Part shown: positions 6,877 to 10,818 of the stretch, one piece after another
Numbering within the stretch: position 1 is the first letter of the stretch
Layout: every line of letters begins with the position of its first letter
Program-made: the position numbers and the translations under genes
Origin: an uncultured Verrucomicrobiales bacterium
Lineage (GTDB): Bacteria > Verrucomicrobiota > Verrucomicrobiia > Verrucomicrobiales > Akkermansiaceae
Assembly (NCBI GenBank): GCA_937905985.1
Contig: CALCWC010000009.1
Coordinates: 1-10,818, forward strand
Length of the DNA stretch: 10,818 bases
Direction: 5' to 3'
Notes under the pieces: generated by a model
What the model was told of the DNA's origin: nothing
Database searches by the model: none
What the model saw: the letters and a program-made list of their open reading frames with translations, nothing else

Positions 6877-7254
6877 ATGAGGGCTTGGCCCATATGGATG
6901 GCTGCATGCGCGTGCGTGTGTTCTGCTGCGGAAACGCCGCAGCAGGCTTGCCGCGCCTTGGAGGAAGCCCTTTGCGCGGAAACCTCCCTGTTGGAACGCA
7001 TGGTGGACAAGGCATCCGCGGAGGCCCTGGTGCCGGAACTGCGCGACTGCCTGGACAAGCTGGCGGCCATGCGCGGGCAGGGAGAGGAAGCGCTCTGGAA
7101 CTACATCGACAACACGCCGGACGCGAAAACGCGCATGGTGGAGGTGATGGAGCGCTTGGCGCGCGAGTTCAACCGCCTGGAACGCGAGGCCTTCTTCGGC
7201 TGCGCGGAGCTGGTGGACACGCTGGCGCCGCAGCTTCAAAGCCCGGCGGAGTAG
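6877..7254 (+). CDS. Small exported helical protein of unknown function
   Basis: I do not recognise this 125-aa protein. MRAWPIWMAACACVCSAAE is a short signal peptide, probably cut after SAA near residue 18; C11, C13 and C15 lie inside it. The mature part is almost wholly helical and charged, with cysteines at 25, 33, 58 and 109 that could form two disulfides. Upstream in-frame ATGs at 6865 and 6868 overlap the -10 box, so 6877 is preferred. The gene is divergent from the transglutaminase-like operon, under a mirror-image promoter, which hints at a shared envelope role. Its last 19 bases overlap the 3' end of the opposing AP2-like gene. Confidence 0.72.
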   Translation: MRAWPIWMAACACVCSAAETPQQACRALEEALCAETSLLERMVDKASAEALVPELRDCLDKLAAMRGQGEEALWNYIDNTPDAKTRMVEVMERLAREFNRLEREAFFGCAELVDTLAPQLQSPAE

Positions 7255-7517
7255 CCGCGCTCCTTCTCATGCAGCATCTGCTGCACGTTCTCCAGCTCGC
7301 GGTCCATGAACTCCTCCAGGTTGTTGCGGTTGGCCGCCATCTGGGAGAAGATGTGGTCACGGTACTCCACGGCCTGCCTGTGGGCCTCCTCCTCGGAACC
7401 GCATTGAAGATCTGAGAAGTAGCGCGTGATGATTCGCCCGCGCCGCTGGATGCTGACGCGCCAGCCCTGGAAATCCGTGCTCTCATACGTGTACCTGGTG
7501 ATGTTCTTGTTGTTCAT
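7236..7517 (-). CDS. Small AP2-like DNA-binding protein
   Basis: A 93-aa protein. Residues about 8-57 (YTYESTDFQGWRVSIQRRG, then a FSDLQCGS turn and EEEAHRQAVEYRDHI) match the layout of bacterial AP2/ERF-like domains: three strands with a Trp-x-Val core and basic residues, then one amphipathic helix ending in YRD. In known AP2 domains the strands bind DNA. The tail (60-93) is a charged helix (FMDRELENVQQMLHEKE) that might mediate dimerisation. I see no helix-turn-helix or integrase catalytic domain, so it may be a stand-alone regulator or a remnant. No clear Shine-Dalgarno or promoter is visible. The frame stays open upstream to 7703, but that part runs through inverted repeats and is not protein-like. 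Confidence 0.65.
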   Translation of the reverse strand: MNNKNITRYTYESTDFQGWRVSIQRRGRIITRYFSDLQCGSEEEAHRQAVEYRDHIFSQMAANRNNLEEFMDRELENVQQMLHEKERGYSAGL

Positions 7518-7590
7518 ATGCGCATGGTGTTTGCCTACGCAGGAGTGACGCGCGCCCTGACAGACAGGTTCAATAACAATTATCGCCCGC

Positions 7591-7621
7591 GGACACATGC
7601 GCGCCGCGGTCACATGTGTCC
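7591..7621. promoter_or_regulatory. Inverted repeat upstream of the AP2-like gene, possible operator
   Basis: GGACACATG (7591-7599) and CATGTGTCC (7613-7621) are perfect 9-bp inverted half-sites 13 bp apart, about 75-105 bp upstream of ATG 7517. The right half-site, extended to CATGTGTCCCAAAGAA (7613-7628), recurs inverted at 8269-8284. The sites could be bound by the AP2-like protein (inference), or be the ends of a repeat unit. Confidence 0.45.
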
Positions 7622-7752
7622 CAAAGAATTCTTTTAGGCCTTGCAAGGGGCTGATGCTCATAGCGTTGAAAATTTCGCGAAAACGGAAGCCCCCCCATTG
7701 CATAGCAGAGAAAAAACGCTTGGATCCGTCTTCGCCACCCCGTCTCGCTCAA

Positions 7753-7785
7753 GCTACGCCGAGGCTTTCTGGGCTACGCCGAGGC
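7753..7785 (+). repeat. Tandem 13-bp direct repeat GCTACGCCGAGGC
   Basis: Two exact copies (7753-7765 and 7773-7785) are separated by 7 bases. A third, nearly complete copy occurs inverted at 8192-8203 in the right arm of the large inverted repeat. Confidence 0.75.
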
Positions 7786-7810
7786 CTACGGGAGGTGTAA
7801 TCCTTGGCGT

Positions 7811-7955
7811 GAACGGGCGTGGTTGGTTACGCACGCCCACACCCGGCCCACACCGCCATTCGGCGGCGTTACCGTGGTGGGTTGGCGGGCGTGGTTACCC
7901 CCACGGTTTTCACCGTGGGCTCAACGCAGGGCGGCACCCCACGTTCGCGGGGTGC
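7811..7955 (+). repeat. Three-hairpin structured repeat, copy 2
   Basis: In plus orientation: a variable tail with an extra GGGCGTG/CACGCCC hairpin (7815-7839), hairpin I ACCGCC-ATTC-GGCGGC (about 7850-7869), a linker rich in GTGG and GGCGGGCG, hairpin II CCCACGGT-TTTC-ACCGTGGG (7900-7919), then GGGCT and a spacer, and hairpin III GCACCCC/CGGGGTGC (7934-7954). The linker and hairpin II region match copy 1. Hairpins I to III match copy 3, which faces it 99 bp away. Confidence 0.75.
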
Positions 7956-8054
7956 GGGCCATATGATATGCATGGCGTATTTTGCGAATATGAGCGGGGA
8001 TGGTTTGCATACCTATATGGGCATGCCATTACGAAACAACGCCCATTTTTCCAC

Positions 8055-8180
8055 GCACCCCGCGCATGCGGGGTGCTACCTTGCATCAAGCCCACGGTGA
8101 AAACCGTGGGGGCATCCCCGCATGCGTATCAATCCACGGAACGCCGCCGAATGGCGGTGTGGATTAGCGCCAACGCCCGC
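8055..8180 (-). repeat. Three-hairpin structured repeat, copy 3
   Basis: This is inverted relative to copy 2. On the minus strand it reads: tail (complement of GGATTAGCGCCAACGCCCGC, 8161-8180, 16 of 20 identical to copy 1), hairpin I (8141-8160), linker, hairpin II (8091-8110, the exact reverse complement of that in copy 2), spacer, and hairpin III (GCACCCCGC/GCGGGGTGC, 8055-8076). Weak similarity to copy 2 continues inward past hairpin III, around ATGGCGTATTTTGCGAAT and its counterpart. Confidence 0.75.
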
Positions 8181-8291
8181 CTACCACCTGTCTCGGCGTA
8201 GCCTTGGCGAAGACGGAACCACGCTCGTTACCTCCAATCATTGCACGCCAATTGCGTTCATCCCACATTTCTTTGGGACACATGCCTGTTG

Positions 8292-8351
8292 TATAGTGAA
8301 ATATAGTGGAATATAAGGCTTGGGGCTTATATTCCACTATATTTTGCTATA
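8292..8351. repeat. 60-nt AT-rich hairpin downstream of rnr
   Basis: A perfect 19-bp stem, AAATATAGTGGAATATAAG (8299-8317) with its complement (8326-8344), continues outward through a 2-nt mismatch into TATAG/CTATA. Each arm holds tandem TATAGTG-like words about 10 bp apart. It is strikingly AT-rich against GC-rich surroundings. It lies 41 bp past the rnr stop and may act as a transcript 3' end or stabiliser, but no clear U-run follows on the minus strand. Confidence 0.7.
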
Positions 8352-8355
8352 GACA

Positions 8356-8371
8356 CGCGCCAACGGGCGCG
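8356..8371 (-). terminator. GC hairpin after rnr, part of a possible composite terminator
   Basis: CGCGCC (8356-8361) and GGCGCG (8366-8371) pair around AACG, 20 bp past the rnr stop on the minus strand. No T-run follows, but the AT-rich hairpin lies just beyond. Together they are the only candidate for an rnr 3' end. Confidence 0.35.
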
Positions 8372-8391
8372 CGCTATTCTCCAATCATCAC

Positions 8392-10614
8392 TTACTCCAC
8401 GGGGGAAAAATCGACGAACCCGGAGGCTTCGTCCACGGCGGTGGGGACGAGGCGGAGGGGCTGGCCGGGCTGGAAGGCGCGGCCGTCTGAGCTGCGCCAG
8501 GATTGGACGTGGCTTTCGTAGAACCAGTGGGTATCTCGCGGGAGAGCGGAGCGTGAGATGTATCCCTTCACGCCGCGGAGCTGGGGGATATCCACGGTCA
8601 TGCCCTGGGGCCAGCAGGCGGTGACCACGCCATCCCACACGCGGGGGTGCTCGGCGTTGCACTGTTGCTCCAGGTAGCGGGAGAGCATGAGGCGGTCGGC
8701 CTCTGTTTCCGCGGCGGCGGAGGTTCTCTCGGTTTCGGAGATGTGCGCGGAGATGCCCTCCAGGCGTGCGGGGGAGGGCAGGGGAGCATCCTGCACGCCG
8801 GCGAGGCGGCGGAAGGCGCGGTGCACCACCAGGTCCGCATAGCGGCGGATGGGGCTGGTGAAGTGGCAGTAGTCGCCCTTGGCCAGGCCGTAGTGGCCGA
8901 GGGGGGAAGGGGAGTAGCGGGCGCGCATCATACAGCGCAGCAGGGCCACCTTGAGGGCGTCCTCCTCCGGCGTGCCCTTGGTCTGCTCCAATGCGCGGGC
9001 GAGCTGCTCGCGTGTGGCGAGCATGCCGACGCTGTATCCGTAGCTGCGCATCTGCACGCCGAACTCGTGGATTTTGGCGGGGTCGGGCTCCTCATGCACG
9101 CGGTAGATGGCGGGGAGGGAGCGGGCGTTGAGGGCGTGTGCCACGGCCTCGTTGGCGGCGAGCATGCACTCTTCAATCAGCTGGTGGGCGGGGTCGGACT
9201 CGGTGAGCTCCACATCGGTGGGGTTGCCCTGGGCATCTGCCATGACGTGGAGTTCCGGCATGTCGAGGTTGAGGGCGGCCTGCTGCATGCGGCGGGCGCG
9301 CAGGGTTTGCGCCAACTTCCCGGCCTCTCGCAGGATGGTGTCAATCTCCGCATCCCCGCAGCTGCCGCCCTGCAGCACGTGCAGCGCCTGGGCGTAGGTC
9401 ATGCGGCGGCGGGAGCAGATGACCGCCTGGGCGAACTCCGCGTGCGTGACCGCCCCCTTGGAGTCGATACGCATGCGGCAGAGCGCGGTGAGGCGGTCCT
9501 CCCCCTGGCGGAGGGAGCAGATGCCGTCGCACAGCTTGGGCGGGAGCATGGGCAGCACGCGGTCCGGCAGGTAGGTGGAGTTGCCGCGGCGCTGCGCCTC
9601 CGCATCCAGCGCGGAGCCGGGCCGCACATAGTGCGCCACGTCTGCAATGTGGACATCCAGCAGCCAGCCGTTGCCGCTGCGCTTCACGGCGATGGCGTCG
9701 TCGTAGTCGCGCGCGCTTTCGGGGTCGATGGTGATAATGCAGTCCTTTCGGCAGTCGAGCCTGCCGCGGCGGTCCTTGTCGCGCACGGCGGCGGGGATGG
9801 CGGCGGCCTCCGCCAGCACCTCCGCGGGGAAATCCGTGGGCAGCCCGTAGCGGTGGATGACGGCATCAATGCACACATTGGTGCGGGCGGGGTCGCCCAG
9901 CACCTCGGCAATGCGCCCCTTGGCAACGTTGCGCGCCACGGGGTAGGCCACGGGCTCCACCACCACGGTGAAGCCGGGCTGAGCCTCTTGCGGCGGCGCG
10001 GCGGTGAGCTCAATGTATTCCGGAGCGGTGACGCCATCGCCCTCCACGGCACCGTATCGGCCGCCGCGGCGGTAGGTGCCCACCCACAGCGCGTGCCCGC
10101 GCTCCAGAATCTCCTCCACGTAGACCACGGCGGTGAGGTCGCCGGCGGCGGGCCTGCGCGCTCCCTTGCCGCCGCGGCGGAAGCGTGTGGGCAACCCCTG
10201 CACGCGGACGGAGGCGCGCACGCGGTCGCCATCCATGGCACCGCAGCTGCGGCGGGGTTCCACGCTGAGACTGCGCGGGCAATCCGCATGCAGCATGGCG
10301 GCGATTTGCACCTGCGCGGCGTCGTCCGGCAGGTAGAGCAGCTTGCCGCCGGGCGTCTTCACAATGCGGCCCAGCAGCGGCAGCGCCTGCGGGTCTTTCC
10401 GCAGCGCATACGCGCCCTTCTTGAGCTTGGTGAGGCGTCCCTGGCCGAGCCAGAGCTTGAGTGTTTCACGCAGCAGGGCGCGCTGGCGGGAATCGATGCC
10501 CATGCCTCGCGCAATCTCGCTGCTGCTCTGCGGAGTGTAGTCGTACCGCTGCAGATAGGCACCCAGCGCCTCCTTCAACGGGGTGTTGTCTTGGTTCTTG
10601 GGTAGTTTTTTCAT
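8392..10614 (-). CDS. rnr: Ribonuclease R (RNB-family 3'-5' exoribonuclease)
   Basis: This 740-aa cytosolic enzyme degrades structured RNA from the 3' end; it takes part in mRNA decay, tRNA and rRNA quality control and, in many bacteria, stress and cold adaptation. Residues 10-70 form a winged-helix (HTH_12-like) domain ending KLKKGAYAL. Residues 80-240 are two cold-shock-like OB folds. Residues about 285-615 are the RNB core, with metal-binding D297, D303, D305 and D306 in IDPESARDYDDA, then GNSTYLPDRVLPMLP, ICSL, and TSPIRRYADLVVHR. Residues 655-740 are the S1 domain. It is shorter than E. coli RNase R (813 aa) and lacks the usual lysine-rich tail. The start MKKLPKNQ is preferred over an in-frame ATG 20 codons upstream because it lies just after a plausible promoter. 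Confidence 0.96.
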   Translation of the reverse strand: MKKLPKNQDNTPLKEALGAYLQRYDYTPQSSSEIARGMGIDSRQRALLRETLKLWLGQGRLTKLKKGAYALRKDPQALPLLGRIVKTPGGKLLYLPDDAAQVQIAAMLHADCPRSLSVEPRRSCGAMDGDRVRASVRVQGLPTRFRRGGKGARRPAAGDLTAVVYVEEILERGHALWVGTYRRGGRYGAVEGDGVTAPEYIELTAAPPQEAQPGFTVVVEPVAYPVARNVAKGRIAEVLGDPARTNVCIDAVIHRYGLPTDFPAEVLAEAAAIPAAVRDKDRRGRLDCRKDCIITIDPESARDYDDAIAVKRSGNGWLLDVHIADVAHYVRPGSALDAEAQRRGNSTYLPDRVLPMLPPKLCDGICSLRQGEDRLTALCRMRIDSKGAVTHAEFAQAVICSRRRMTYAQALHVLQGGSCGDAEIDTILREAGKLAQTLRARRMQQAALNLDMPELHVMADAQGNPTDVELTESDPAHQLIEECMLAANEAVAHALNARSLPAIYRVHEEPDPAKIHEFGVQMRSYGYSVGMLATREQLARALEQTKGTPEEDALKVALLRCMMRARYSPSPLGHYGLAKGDYCHFTSPIRRYADLVVHRAFRRLAGVQDAPLPSPARLEGISAHISETERTSAAAETEADRLMLSRYLEQQCNAEHPRVWDGVVTACWPQGMTVDIPQLRGVKGYISRSALPRDTHWFYESHVQSWRSSDGRAFQPGQPLRLVPTAVDEASGFVDFSPVE

Positions 10615-10627
10615 AGAGAACGCGCAA

Positions 10628-10656
10628 AGGTTAGCACAAGGTCTGCTGTTTGGCAA
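10628..10656 (-). promoter_or_regulatory. Probable promoter of rnr
   Basis: On the minus strand -35 TTGCCA (five of six matches, 10651-10656), a 17-bp spacer ending TGC (extended -10) and a weak -10 TAACCT (10628-10633) lie 13 nt before ATG 10614. The leader would be about 6 nt, again too short for a standard ribosome site. Confidence 0.55.
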
Positions 10657-10662
10657 CAGCAG
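10643..10662. promoter_or_regulatory. Palindrome over the rnr -35 box
   Basis: CTGCTGTT and AACAGCAG form a perfect 8-bp inverted repeat around TGGC. The -35 hexamer occupies its centre. A dimeric regulator bound here would block the promoter; the regulator is unknown. Confidence 0.4.
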
Positions 10663-10670
10663 ATGGATTT

Positions 10671-10780
10671 GCAATTGACAATTGACGATTTACAATTTTG
10701 GGAATTTGCGCGCGCAAGCGCGCGTTCCGTTTTATCCCCGCGCCGCACGGCGCTCGAATTTTCAAATCGTCAATCGTAAA
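10671..10780. repeat. AT-rich dispersed repeat pair (copies B and C) around GC palindromes
   Basis: Copy B (10681-10698) repeats 18 bp of copy A exactly. Copy C (10764-10780) is an inverted 17-bp match to copy A. Between them lie GC palindromes around GCGCGCAAGCGCGC (10708-10723) and GCGCCGCACGGCGC (10740-10753). The layout of inverted AT-rich ends around GC hairpins resembles a miniature repeat unit. I see no gene in 10675-10818. Confidence 0.7.
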
Positions 10781-10794
10781 TCACTGCCGTCCCA

Positions 10795-10818
10795 TAGCGC
10801 TCCGGTAGCGGAGCGCTA
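10795..10818. repeat. Perfect 10-bp hairpin at the window edge
   Basis: TAGCGCTCCG and CGGAGCGCTA pair fully around GTAG. The window ends at the last paired base, so any following T-run, and hence a terminator role for a gene to the right, cannot be judged. Confidence 0.6.

Larger units (their letters stand above)
7613..8284. repeat. 672-bp nested inverted-repeat region
   Basis: The outermost pair is a perfect 16-bp inverted repeat (7613-7628 and 8269-8284). Inside it lies a second pair, GG(A/T)TCCGTCTTCGCCA at 7722-7737 and inverted at 8205-8220. Then comes GGCTACGCCGAG, present twice on the left (7753-7765, 7773-7785) and once inverted on the right (8192-8203). Innermost are two facing copies of the three-hairpin repeat. 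Pairs of matching sequence thus occur in mirror order over the whole stretch. No protein-like frame, CRISPR array or transposase is seen. It resembles a non-autonomous element or a mirror duplication that has partly decayed. Confidence 0.7.

Noticed and set aside
6776..7015. 80-codon N-terminal extension of the transglutaminase-like protein
   Set aside because: It would pass through both divergent promoters and the small exported-protein gene, and would bury an obvious signal peptide at ATG 6775.
7518..7703. N-terminal extension of the AP2-like protein to position 7703
   Set aside because: The added 62 codons run through the inverted repeats around 7591-7628 and have no domain character. ATG 7517 begins right before the domain.
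7811..8180. CRISPR array
   Set aside because: The repeats are few, inverted and of unequal length, without regular direct-repeat and spacer alternation, and no cas gene is nearby.
7641..8201. Plus-strand frames of 186 and 93 codons through the gene-free block
   Set aside because: They are translations of hairpin repeats with no start signal, and their sequence follows the inverted-repeat symmetry rather than any protein pattern.
7613..8284. Insertion sequence with transposase
   Set aside because: Inverted ends are present but there is no transposase-like frame inside, so it is reported only as a repeat block.
8647..10605. Plus-strand open frame of 652 codons
   Set aside because: It is the antisense shadow of rnr; the minus strand encodes the full RNB catalytic motif. 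Composition is the low-complexity mirror type.

Overview
This 10.8 kb window is GC-rich bacterial chromosome. It holds an initiator tRNA, two recognisable housekeeping genes (pepP-type Xaa-Pro aminopeptidase and rnr-type RNase R), a MauE/DoxX-like membrane protein, several exported proteins, a small AP2-like protein and a large amount of hairpin-rich intergenic repeat DNA. Secreted thioredoxin-like and discoidin proteins, a bacterial AP2-like domain and elaborate intergenic repeats would fit the PVC superphylum (Verrucomicrobiota or relatives). That is an inference from style only; no marker gene here fixes the taxonomy.

Layout. 1-240: no convincing gene, only a doubtful 63-codon minus-strand frame. 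240-391 (minus): a self-contained initiator tRNA-fMet unit with a consensus promoter and an intrinsic terminator. 456-1913 (plus): pepP with its promoter and a strong terminator. 1914-2080: a hairpin array between convergent genes. 2081-3153 (minus): an unknown membrane-anchored protein followed by a MauE-like four-helix protein, probably one operon. 3236-6775 (minus): a two-gene operon for a large exported transglutaminase-like/TPR/discoidin protein and an exported thioredoxin-fold protein that has lost the first active-site cysteine. 6877-7254 (plus): a small exported cysteine-containing helical protein, divergent from that operon. 7236-7517 (minus): an AP2-like protein whose 3' end overlaps it tail to tail. 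7518-8391: 874 bases without a gene, filled with nested inverted repeats. 8392-10614 (minus): rnr. 10615-10818: rnr promoter and more repeat DNA.

How it works together. The 101-bp gap at 6776-6876 carries two back-to-back promoters, each with TTGACA, a 17-bp spacer and a -10 box ending exactly 7 nt before an ATG. Both divergent mRNAs should therefore be leaderless, while the second gene of the leftward operon has a good Shine-Dalgarno site. Both divergent transcripts encode exported proteins and may serve one envelope function. The clearest unexplained structure is a family of about 120-bp repeats, one copy at 1944-2061 and two facing copies at 7811-7955 and 8055-8180. Each carries three hairpins in the same order. 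The sequence between hairpins is conserved while stem sequences change with pairing kept, which suggests selection on structure.
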